DNA of 64,000 nucleotides from the NCBI GenBank assembly GCA_039545295.1, contig BCIK01000014.1, forward strand, positions 476,976 through 540,975. The letters are read 5' to 3'. Positions 1-10,976 of the stretch are shown piece after piece. The DNA comes from Udeniomyces pyricola. Taxonomy: Eukaryota; Basidiomycota; Tremellomycetes; Cystofilobasidiales; Mrakiaceae. The notes beneath the pieces were generated by a model that searched no databases, was not told the DNA's origin, and saw only the letters and a program-made list of their open reading frames with translations. Position 1 is the stretch's first letter. Each line of letters opens with the position of its first letter. A program made the translations under genes and the position numbers.

Positions 1-1
1 C

Positions 2-1975
2 ACCCACACCCGACCTCCGAACCGGACCAATCTGGATGCCCATTTTGTCCTGCCTCAACCATCACTTTGGTCAGCCCACACGTCATCCTTGAATTCTACC
101 AGAATCCCAGAGCCGACAGTACCAACGCGTGCAAGTCTTATCGCGGAGGGTGGAGAGCAGCAACGATATGCGCAGGAACAGATCGGTCGGACGCTTATAG
201 ATAATGCTCCAGGCGAAGCCCTCACGATGGAGGAGCTCAAAACACGCGAGATTCTTCCCATTCAACCAAGTAAGAGGGTCAAGGAAAAACTCGTGAGCGA
301 GTTGCTGAGAGAATTGAGGTGGACTAACATTGGTATGTCCAGAGTCGGTCGACCGAACGTTTTGCTTTTTCCTTGAATTGTTCTCAACCGATAGATGTAA
401 AGTTTTAGCGGACTGACTCGTCGGGCCATAACGACCTCGATCTGCTTTTTCTAGGTCTATTTTATGACGTGAGTGGCAGTATATATCCGTGAAATTCCCT
501 TGCTCGATAGCCATTCGCGTCTCATGACTAACCGACTTTGGCAGTGGACGAGCAAGAGCTATGACTTTACTACGCCCATTGCCTTTCCAAAGGACATTTC
601 GTCTATCGCCAAGGACGTCACAAGAAGTATTGACTGGGCTAAAGTTTACGCCTCAACGTCTTCGGCTTCGGCCTCCCCGGTGGGCGAGCCAGACGAAGCG
701 GTCGCGTGGGAGCGTTGGGATGACTATGGTGCGTATATGTTCGTCAGTTACAACTTCGTTTGTGGTGAGCATGGCACTGCCAGTCGTCTCATTGCCAAAA
801 GATGGTCCCATCTACCTGGTTTTTCCAGAGCCCGACGCGGGCATCATCAATTTCTACCAGTATGTGTCCCTTTCATCTCGAACGCTTGGCACCTTTGATA
901 GTTAATTTTTGGGGACAGTTGGCGTCGCGACGCTGATTGCCTGGCGAACGCTGAACCATCGAGCCTGAATTTTTTGGATGATTCGACAGACCCGATGATA
1001 CTCTGATGGGACACGTCGATCGGTCCGAATTGGACCCTCACAGACCTTTGGTATCAATTTCGTACGTCTCGCAAGATTAGCTCACAGCGACGAGCCGGTC
1101 CCCTCCTACTGCCCTAATTTTCTCTCTGGCTCACCTGACGAGCGAACTCCCTTTGCATGGTCCTGTGTCATTCAATCTGCGACACCATCCATTCATTGTA
1201 GACTCGGGCTCTCAGGTAAGTCACATCATGCAGCTCGATTTATGAAAAAACAAAGGGGAGTCTAAGCTGTAGTCATCGCGCCTGACATCAATCGCCGCGC
1301 ACTCCACGGCTACCTTCTGTCTTTCGCCCATTGTCTATGATTCCATCCATACGAACTGGTCATCCCTTCCACAGCCGTGTTTCTCCTTGGCGGACCAACC
1401 AGAGATACCGAGCCCACTCCGATTCTGCTTCAATCGGGTGATGTCGTCGTCCTGAGTGGCCCAGTACGAAGAGCATATCACGGTCCGTCCAAATGACATG
1501 AGTGAACATTCGCGGCCGAGACCGAGCGGATCGCTTGTCTCAGTTGGACCTTCGATTTTTCCGCTTGCTGACGACTTCGCTGGTCTTCCTCTGTTCGCGC
1601 ATCCATACTTACAGGTATCCCTCGAGTTTTGGAAGGAACACTCCCGTCATACCTGCGCTCCAAAGAGATTGACGAAAGCGACAGCGAACGGCCGAAAGAA
1701 GACGATTGGGAACCATGCGAGCGCTTTCTCGAGTCCTGCCGGTAAGCAAAACCTCCGAGAGCACGTTGTGTTCGTTTGTTCCCTTCGATTGCGAACCTGA
1801 GCTGAACCAAGACTGCGGTTTTTTTTTGTCCTCATCGGACTGTTCTTTCTGTTCTTACTTTGTTCCCACCACATGCGACTGATTTCTCGTTGCGAACTCA
1901 CCTCCACATTTCAGGATCAACATCAACGCGAGGCAGGTGTTCCCGCCAGGATGGGAAGCAGACACAGGAGAATAA
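2..1975 (+). CDS. ALKBH1: ALKBH1-type Fe(II)/2-oxoglutarate dioxygenase, 5' partial
   Basis: The reading frame is open from the first base of the window, so the start codon lies upstream. Nine exons join in frame: 2-332, 455-468, 545-728, 829-859, 990-1061, 1202-1215, 1375-1482, 1615-1741, 1915-1975 (314 codons including stop). Visible AlkB-family features are the iron-binding HxD pair in GHVDRSELD (His at 1012, Asp at 1018), the distal His in RAYHG (about 1479), the Arg-containing 2-oxoglutarate motif RININARQV in the last exon, and the upstream RWTNIGLFYDWTSKSYD block typical of ALKBH1. Family members are nucleic-acid demethylases acting on tRNA and, in some reports, DNA, in nucleus or mitochondria; the substrate here cannot be read from sequence. 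All catalytic residues are present, so an active enzyme is expected. Several exons are only 14-31 bases long. Confidence 0.88.
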
Positions 1976-3318
1976 TTGGATAGCTGATAGTAAGATTGGG
2001 AGATGTCAGATCTCAGATCTCAGGATCTCAGGTCTCAAATCCCAGCCTGCACATGAGGAAGAGTGCGACTGGCGATCCACTCAACACATGGATGGAGCGT
2101 GAAGCTCGAAGCCCTTCTTAGCTTCTGCACTTTCATCTTGGGATACATATTTCGTTGGCTCGGTTTCGAATTTTCCTTTTCGTGAATAATAAGTGCAAGA
2201 GTGATAGGTTGAATTGTGTCTACCGTACTTTGATCTCTCAACGCGCCTGGTCTTCCGATATTACCCTGATATGTGCGAAGCGGGCTCTTGCCGGGATGGC
2301 TGATTTTTGCGCGAGGTGGCCAGCTGAAGAGAAAAATGTCTTACACGCATGCCGGCGAGATCGATGATACCAACGAGACCGAATATCAACGCAAGGCGAG
2401 CCGGCGAGACTGAGATCTGAGATCGTGAGAATCGGTGTGATCGACAAGATGATCGGTACCCAAGAATCGGTCGAATATGCGGCTCGGGCTCGATTAGTCC
2501 GGGTTCCGAATGGCCGAAACACGGAGAAATGACTTGAGATTTTGTCGGGACTATTTCATGTGTGCGACCCACCACGCTTTTCCCCTTCCCTTCCTGCCCA
2601 CATACTTGTTCCCTCTCTGCTCCCATCACTGCATCACCTCCCTGAAACGGCTCCCCGTCTTTCTTGATCCGACCCAAGTCTTGCACTTGTCCCTCTCCAT
2701 CAATTACAGCTCCACCGACTGCCTTATCAACATCATCCTTGCGTCAACCTTTCCTATCCTTTCAGCTAGCTCTCATTGCTTCCCCTCAACCTCCTCTGTC
2801 ATATCCGTTCTTCAAATCCTGAGCCCCTCACAGATTGACCCCTAGCAGTCCAGGAGCTACCCACGCTAGCCACCCACGCGTCTCTGCAGCGAAAGCTAAG
2901 CATCCCTTCGACCCCTCACTCGCCAACGCGCTCGGTCCCCTGGTCTTGAAACCACCCCTCGCCCTTCTGCTCGTTTACAGCCTGCGCTCCCCCTGCCCGG
3001 CTTTCACCCTCGGCTTTTCTTACCCCTGGGTGTCACACAACCGTACCCTCTCATCCCTGTCTGAGGAGTGACCCCTCAGCCGCTCATAAAGCCGGTCGAA
3101 AAACCAGGATTCCGCAGAGGTTCAAACGACCACCTACTCCAACCACGAGCCTCCCGACGTACTCCCTTCGATCCTTCCCTTTTGTCTCTCCTTCCCGCCT
3201 CAAGAACGACGTCATATAAATCGAGCTATCTCTCCTTACACCCTCGATATTCCACCTTCCTTAGTTCCGACTAACTCAACACTCCCTCCACAAGACTCCT
3301 TTGGCTCCCCTGATTGAG
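1976..3318. other. intergenic: 3' flank and pyrimidine-rich leader
   Basis: No gene is supported. Around 2008-2040 the motif AGATCTC/AGGTCTC is repeated in short tandem, and an inverse copy lies near 2403-2425. From about 2560 to 3300 the + strand is strongly C/T-rich, as upstream of several other genes here, and is probably promoter plus 5' leader of the arrestin-like gene. Small open frames here have no domain character. Confidence 0.6.
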
Positions 3319-6249
3319 ATGTCGATGTTTGAGACCACGTTCGGAACCTACTCGATGAGTCGAGGCGATCCCTCGGCGTCGTCCTCTGACGTTTCGTCGT
3401 CGTCGTCGTCGCTCCCTTCGCCTCCCGTCTCCCCCTTCTCGACGAGCTCATCGTTGCCAACTCCTTACACCTCTGCCTCCTCCGCCTCTATCGACCCCTT
3501 CGTTATCTCCACCCCTCTCGCCACCGCCATCACCCCTCTGACGTCATCTGGCCCCAACCGACCCCGTGCCCCCTCTGCGCCGTCTTGCACCCGGGATGTC
3601 TTCAATCTCCCACGTCACCTTCTTGCTTCCTCACGTCGGCCTTCCATCAACACCACCCGCCATGTCAAGACGCTCTCCGCAGCTTCGCCTACATCGGCCT
3701 TGCCCGTCTCGCCCACATCGGTCCGTCGTCGCCTCCGCCGGGGCGGCATCTCGAAACGTCCCTCTGGCAGCTCCATTTCAGCTCTGCCCTCCGAGTTTGC
3801 TCGCCAGCGATTCGTCAGCGGGGCTAGCTCCGGGAGTGGGAGCGAGGTCGAGACCGACCGGGAGGACGAGCCGAGCATGGTTCAACAACAGCACCAGCGA
3901 CGTCGATCGTCAGCCGTTGCCATCGACGTCAATGAGGAGGATGAGGATCAGAACGGGGACGATTGTGAACACGAGGATCACCTGCTCGAGATGATGGAAG
4001 AGGAACTTTGCGAGCATCTTTCCCCTGATTGTGCGTTTGAGTTTACCCCTATGGTTTCTTCCCTTTCCGCCCTATCGGTCACTTTTCCTTTCACGCAGCA
4101 TATTGATCGACGCCGCATTCTTTTTTTCCTGACCCTGTCTCACCTCCCCCCCCCCCNTCTTCCCCNCAGGCCCCTCTTCATCGCTTCCCCCCTCGCCAAA
4201 GGTCTGCGAGCCTGTACCGCTTCCGTCCCTTGACCCCTCGGGTCCCTCGTCTACCTCGTCGCCATCCTCTGCCGATGCCTTCGCCGCCCAACAAAACCCC
4301 AACTCGCCTCTTCGGTCTACCTGCGACCTACCGCCTACACCTCCGACCCCCTCTTGCGGTTCGGCGTTCCAAACCCAAGCTCTCCCAGCTCCGGTCTTTG
4401 ACGGCAATTTCCCGCTCGGTCAGCCGCTCCTCAAGGTCTCATTTTGCGCCGAGGAAGGAGAAAGCAGTGTCCCTCCTTGCTTCTATGTACGTCCTGGTGC
4501 CGATTTCTGATACTACCGAGACTTTCCGCAGCAAGCGCTGATGACGACTTGTTCTCCTCGTCTGTATCTTTGTCCCTGAATCCACTCCCATTGGTCATCT
4601 TCACAGCCCGGTCAAACTATCCCAACGACCCTCCTCTTTGAACTGCCTCGTTTCACATCCCTTCCGCATGCCCTTCGGCCTGTCATGACAATGTCCCTCG
4701 TTGGCACGCTGATCTGTCCGACGGATGTCGTGCAAGGTACCGGTGAGATCGTCATGGAGGAGAAGAGCCTCATCAACGTCGGTGTCAGCCTCGAAGAAGG
4801 CTTGAGGCTGTGGGGCAAAGACGCTGGACTCGGTAAATGGGCTTTCACTCCGTCTCCTTTTGTCACGTTTGGCTCATGCGCTTGACACTAACATCGAAAC
4901 TCGCCTTTGTGTTGTGCCTTCAGCTTGGGATCGGCTCAGTGAGAGGAAGAAGCGGGGACGTCAGGACCCTCGCCTTGGGCTGCCGGGCGGCAAATACACG
5001 TGGGTTGATCTTTTCTTACTCGGTTCGTCATGGCAGCACCTGATACATATCGGCTGACATGAAATTACTCTTCTGCATCAGCCTCCCCCTCACTGTTCAG
5101 GTTCCAACGCACCCTAAGCTCCCTCCTTCGTTTGACCTGCCATCATCGTCCTTCCAGATCGCCTATCATCTTGAAGTCACCCTCACCATCGACAATCCCA
5201 TGTCCGTCACCGAGTCATGCCTCCCCGAATGTGATCCCGAACGCGTTGTTCTCGTCTCGGCCAGTCAAGGCTTCACTCTTCTTCCTACTACACTTCCCAC
5301 GGCCAAGCCTGAGCTGCCTATTCTCGAGGACCTCATCCGATCTGAACTTGCGACCGACTCATCTCCCCTCAAGTCCATGGATCCGATCACCGAGATCACC
5401 GAACGCCAGGGCGCGCTCATCGGCGGCGGAAGTGGGTGGATTGACAGACTGTCCTCGGCGTTCGGTACTCGAGGTCAAGCCAACACCGCTAGACAGCCGT
5501 TTCCCCCTGCAGACGGCCAGGCTCCATCTTGGTCAATCGTTCCTTCGATCCCGACTTCGACGTTCTCTCCGTCCTCCATCATCCCCCTCGACCTTACTCT
5601 CCTTCCTCCCCCATCCTCGGACGTTCCTCCTTCGGGTGTGCTTTTCGTCAAGGCGTCTCTCATCAGACGAGAACATGTCTTCTACTCGGCCACCGCTCCG
5701 AGTGCCGCAGACGAGGATCGTGGGCTCATCATGGAGGAGGAGCTTGCATCGTCTTCCGAGACATTCGACTTTACAGGCGTCTCGCTTCCCTCAATCTCTC
5801 CAGCAGGCCTAATTCTGCCCCAAATCACACTTCCTCTCGGCTACGGCTCGGCCTGCTCATCTCTTTGGAATTCAGGCTTCACTACTTCTTTGACCGTTTC
5901 ACCTGATTCGATGGCCGAAGTCGGCGCCCAAGTCCATTCGCATTGCTCCTCTCGGTTCTTCCTTTCCATCCACGTCGCACACTCCCTTCCGAGCTCGCTC
6001 CAAGTTGACACAGCCGTGCCTCGATCCAAGACGCTTCTTGTACCTATCACCATCGGATCTGTCGGAGAGCCACAGGGTGCGAGGCACCGACGCACCTGGC
6101 GGGAGCTCTATCTCGAGCGCGACGACGACGGTCGGGGCGAGGAGCGCGGACGAATGGCCTCGGGCAGCGCCATCGACGAGGAGTCTGGATGGATGTGCCC
6201 ACCCCCATCGTACGGGGAAGCTTGCTTAGAGAGAGCTTACGTTCTTTGA
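3319..6249 (+). CDS. alpha-arrestin-like protein with C-terminal PY motif
   Basis: Five exons (3319-4030, 4170-4486, 4607-4832, 4924-4999, 5082-6249) give 832 aa. The first ~240 residues are Ser/Pro/Thr-rich and disordered, with an acidic stretch near their end. The middle carries an arrestin-type beta-sandwich: PGQTIPTTLLFELP, then LVGTLICPT, and GLPGGKYTLPLTVQVP followed by LPPSF, the arrangement seen in arrestin N-domains. The last exon continues with beta-rich sequence. Near the C terminus is CPPPSYGEA, a PPxY (PY) motif of the type alpha-arrestins use to bind Rsp5/NEDD4 ubiquitin ligases for endocytosis of plasma-membrane transporters; that role is inference from the family. The ATG at 3319 is the first in frame; a second Met follows two codons later. 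The first intron contains two unresolved bases (4157, 4166) in a C-run. Confidence 0.75.
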
Positions 6250-7425
6250 GCATCCATCCCCTTCCTTTCTACCCATACACGCATACTTGATTCTTCCTTC
6301 CATCAACTACCCTTCATTCAGCGACAACCCCGGTACCAGTGTTGTGCCGTCTGCTTCTACAAGACCATGCTCCATCGTTAACCCAACGATCACGTTCATT
6401 CGCATCATCTCATTCCCTCTACCTTGACACCATCTAATCGTTTTCCCCTTGCAAGTTTCTTTCATCTTTTTCCCATTGCTTCTACATTACTAACGTACCA
6501 ACCACTCATGAACACATCTGATATGCCNCCGACCTCCTCCCCCCCCCCCCTCTTATCTCGCTTTCTCTCACTCGATCTCTTGCATTCGTGACCCCTCCTC
6601 TCCTTCTTTCTCGCCTTTGTCGCCTCGTTTGCTTTGCCCGATGCCCATACAACTTCGTACAACATCATCTTTCTCTCCGATTCTCCTCGTGTTCCGACTC
6701 CTTACCTTTCTTGCTTCGATACCCTGCGGATAGTGCTGCTTTTTTCTTCTTCCTTGGCGCATGTTCTTGCTTCTCCTTTAGCTTCTGATGATTTGCATTC
6801 TGTATCCAACACTAGTGCTTTCCGTTCGATACATGTTTCGTTGACTATATCTGGAACTCAGATTTGATCGCAACGCATGGCCATTTTAATAAGAAAAAAA
6901 AAGGAAACAGATGAAGTTTGTCTTGAAAATAAATATTGGTTCTGCAGTAGTTGATGTTAATGTGTAATCGACCCAAATCGATTCATGCAGAGTGTTAACT
7001 GCCATGACATTACCAGTGATACAAGATGTGCCTGTAAGCTTCATGAACTTGACCGACTAACGTCATATGATAATCTGCTTAGCTTGCACAATTGTACATG
7101 AGATCTCACAGTCACCGTGCACGCCAGTGATGCAGCTTGCAGTGGTGCGCGGTGCGCCGCATCTTGAGATCTTGGGTTAGACGACCTCCATTCCTCTTGT
7201 TTGGCTAGTCTATTTGGTCCCCCCCACAAGGTACACGTCCTCATACACTTCGACACTTTGACGATCGTCGTCTATCTCTACCCTGCTGCTTCCTTCAGCC
7301 AAGCTCTCTTTCCGTTCTCAGGGACAGTTTACACCATAATCCAGCTTTCCTCATCACCTGCTTCCTTCCTTCCCTCGGCCCTGCCTTGATACCCCTTCGC
7401 CCTGTCCCCGCTTAACACTCTCTCC
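6250..7425. other. intergenic: 3' flank of arrestin gene, 5' flank of next gene
   Basis: No gene is supported. 6260-6800 is C/T-rich and contains one N (6528) inside a C-run. A poly-A tract at about 6892-6904 may mark the end of the upstream transcript region. 7290-7425 is pyrimidine-rich, as expected just before a translation start in this genome. Confidence 0.5.
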
Positions 7426-9566
7426 ATGTCAACTCGCCGTCGCACTCTCTCAAACAATCGCCGCTCCGGCCTCCCTCTCCACGAATCATACGATCATCAC
7501 GACCATTCTCCCAATTCCAGCTTTGTTAGTCATTTTGGCGAGGGGGGAACGGGAGGCGGTGGTGGGGGAACGTCCTATCATGGCACCGATCGGCAGAGTC
7601 TCGCTCATGAGCTCGTCAGCGCCCTGGAAGGCGACGCCGGCAATGAAACGATGGGGATGAGCTTAGCGGAAGAGTTTGGAATTTATGAGGAAGATGGTAA
7701 GTGGACTTGCTCGTGTTAAGGGGTTGGTGCTCTGGGAGATACGTTGGGGGTTGAGAAGGGAGGTATTTGAACAGGGGCACGAACGAGAACGCATTCTTGC
7801 TTTATTTAGCAATGGATGCTGCACTGTCACCGTACCCAAATCCTTCGCAACTTGAAGCTTCGAGTACGAACTGAATGTTACAAGTAAAGATAGGGCCTCA
7901 GCAGCGGTAGCTGACTAAACTTGATCATGTCTTTCNCCCCCCCCCCCCTTCCCCCCTGCGGATCCCGGCTCATGCCATTCCCGCAGACGACTCATCGCAG
8001 CAGGTCTCCTCATCAGCCGTGTACGCGGTCGAGCCAATCTTTGGACAGCCCAGCGATTTTGAAGAGAGTGCCATGTTTGGGGGTTCAATATCGTTCGAGA
8101 CGGAGCAGGACCCTCACGAGCTTGATCCGGAATTAGATCCCTACGCTCTCGGCGTCGACCAAGACGGGTACCCGACAAGCGCCGACGGCTATGGTTACGC
8201 CTCTGCAGACGACATGGTACCCACTAAGTCGAATACAAGATGCAGAACAACGACCGCTTCATCTAGCCATCGACGGGAACCCCACAGCCCGTCCTTACCA
8301 CTTCGTTCGCGACAGATCTCATCGAGCTCAACTCACACATTTACCGCGCGGTCCTCCTCGACGCGCTCCTCTCCGTCCACTTCACCCCGAGCTACTTCTT
8401 TTCGCCGAGGTCACGAGTCCAACTTCGAACCAGCCTACCTTGAAGACAACGACCATGATGGATCCTACTCGCCTCGACAGCAATTTTATTCACCCTCTTC
8501 TAGTCCATCCAGCCCATTCACTTTGGGTAGTCATCCTCGTGAATCTCATCAATCTCAGCTTGTTTATTCGCTCGAACCGTCGACGCTCGTCCCCTTGTTG
8601 TCTCTCAACGACCGGTCGTTTGAACTTGAACGGAAAGCGACGAGCTACCTAGCCAAGATGGACGAATCGATCCGCGAACGAGACGCCATGGAGCGAGAGC
8701 TCGGCATGTTGGAGCTCGAAGTCAAGAGGTTCATCGGGGATGGAGGTGGGTTCGAATCCGAGCTGGAAACGGAGGGCAGGAGCGATAAGGATGAGGAAGA
8801 GAACGGACTGGACGGGTTGCCTTCTTTAGGGCGGGCGACGAGAACGAGGATGCCATCCAGTCTCGAGCGTGTGCTTGAAGAGGATCCTGAATCGAGCTTC
8901 GATCGGTCCTTTACCCCTTCGACTTCTCGAACGAACGGTCTAGCGTCTTATTCATCCATCGCCTCGTCCATGGGTATTTCAGCTCAACTCGCTCCGTCCC
9001 TGGCGGAACTAACTACGATGACGACGTCGCTTGCCGCGTGCTTGTCGTCCATCAACGACGCCAGCCAAATCAATCTTTCGAGCTCGGCAGACCTCGGTCG
9101 GAGATTAAGAGCGCTCAGGACGACGTTTGGCGGGTGGAAGGTCGAAGAGGATGGATTGGATAAGGCGAGGAGGGAGATTGAGGGGTTCGAGGGGAAATCC
9201 AAAGCCCTGATGGGCGGTGACGATGCGGCTAGCGAGAGATCGACAGAGGAGCACTCCAAGAAAACAGGTAGACGGAGAGATATCAAAGACCTCGTGGAGA
9301 AGGAAATGAAGAGCTTTACGGTTGCATTCGAGGCATTCGAGGTATGTTCTCTGCTCTTTTCAGATAATAATAATATCTCTTTCTCTCTTCAGGTTGATGA
9401 TCTGTATGATCAATGGTACCAACTCTGGTCTGCAAGCGAATATATCGTTCGGCGTCCGAGTTGTTCTCCTGGCTGATCACACGACACCGACACTATACAG
9501 AACGAAACGCGATCGGTCCGAGACGAACACGCATCCTGGCTGGCCCGCGAGGTTCTCGTGCGGTAG
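7426..9566 (+). CDS. unknown coiled-coil protein
   Basis: I do not recognise the family. Four exons fit in frame (7426-7696, 7987-9341, 9393-9446, 9501-9566), giving 581 aa. Seen in the protein: a Gly-rich patch near residues 45-55, Ser/Pro/Arg-rich disordered sequence to about 280, a charged helical segment with coiled-coil character (ERKATSYLAKMDESIRERD, then ERELGMLELEVKRFIG), a second disordered stretch, and a helical C-terminal third ending in ASEYINETRSVRDEH...VLVR. The last intron (9447-9500) starts with GTTCGG and has a CTGATCA-like branch site; without it the frame stops at 9476. The intron at 9342-9392 is 51 bases and free of stops, so it could also be retained. An N at 7936 lies in the first intron. 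A cytoskeletal or division role is possible from the coiled coils but unsupported. Confidence 0.65.
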
Positions 9567-10976
9567 CGATAGCCAAACGACTTCCTGTTTCCTTTTCCCT
9601 CTCTTTTGGGTTGATGATTCTGCTTCTATTCGTCTGCGCGTTTCGAAACTTCTACTATCAATCCTTTTGTTTTTCCCCTCATATACTTCGTTCCAAATCA
9701 GACCCTCGCACTCTACACGTCATCCCTAGCCACATCCCATCCATACCTCATTCCTCATCCCGAGCCTCATTATACCATCAGTTATTGCAAGACGGTCATA
9801 AAAGATCGTCCCATTTTGTACACCATCCAAGCGACGTCCAATCCCCTTTCCTCGTTTTCCGGTTCCTTTGTCCCGCTCGTGCGTTTTCTACCCCTTTGAC
9901 CCTCCCTCCTAGCTTTATACGTCGTCATTCTTAGCTGTTCTTCGAGTTACGACCCTTCCTTTCATTGTACGCACGTACTCTCGCATCCCACCCATGTCGT
10001 TTGGTCCCAGCCTCGATTTTCACCTGATCATCAGCAGCACATATATATATATATATTGCATGTCTCGTTTTCTTCATCCATATGTCCCTGCGCATCTTTC
10101 GATGTCGCATCAGACCGCGTTGTTGACGATCTGGGCATGAGTTCATGATGCATGAATGCACGGACGCTATTCTACCGGTAGTACCTTCTCATCGAGCATT
10201 TGATTCCTCATTCTTCGTTTTACGTTTTCTTCCTCATATCAATGATCACCAACGGAACCGTCCTGTGAATCGAAGCTGCTGCTGCGCCGCTTGACGACGT
10301 GCAAGCGAAGGAGGAAGATATATCGAAGGTAACTTGCCGATCGAAGAGCTCAGCCATAGGAAGGGCCGAGACCGAGATTGAGACATATAGAGGTCGATCA
10401 TGATGATCGACGTTCGACAGGGGCCGGGACGCGTGTATCGCATGTGGAAGTCAAGTCAGCGTGCATGCTGCAAGGTTGATAATCGATGGACTGACGTAGT
10501 TACAGGCGAACTGAACAGGTGAGACCAGCCGCGCGCGTGCGTTCGACGTTGAGCCGGGCGCGCGCTGGCGCGTACGATACATATTCGATACACGAACGGT
10601 AACAGCTGGAGAGGAGAGATCGTAATATCGTAGATAGTATGATATATTACATGATGGGTATGGTTGCAAACTGAGCCGGTCAGGTCAGATAATTCATTGA
10701 TCTGTAGTCAGCAGCTTTCCTTGATCAGTGTGCCGCATGCATGCCGAACGCCGAGCGCCGACCTGCGGTATCGGTGCGTCGGCCGCCGCGGCTTCGAGCT
10801 TCTTGGTGAGGGGGAAAACCGCTCGCAGCTGGAAACTGACATACTGATATTACTGATACTGATCCTGACTGATCCATATCCCACCAGCAGCAATCAATCC
10901 TCACATCGGCCTCTGACTACTCACTGGCTTCGCCATCTTCGACCCTACCATCTGCTCTCACTTATAGGCGACTACC
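9567..10976. other. intergenic region
   Basis: No gene is supported. 9570-9930 is C/T-rich and has an open frame of low-complexity composition that I reject as coding. A (TA)n tract lies at about 10040-10056. 10515-10575 is rich in CGCG steps. The last 200 bases are probably the promoter of the SYLF gene. Confidence 0.5.

Noticed and set aside
5132..5906. 226- and 125-codon frames overlapping the arrestin exon
   Set aside because: Shadow frames; the arrestin block KYTLPLTVQVP...LPPSF and five in-frame exons fix the real frame.
9413..9934. 173-codon + strand frame after the coiled-coil gene
   Set aside because: It starts inside that gene's last exons in another frame and runs into C/T-rich flank with no protein-like pattern.
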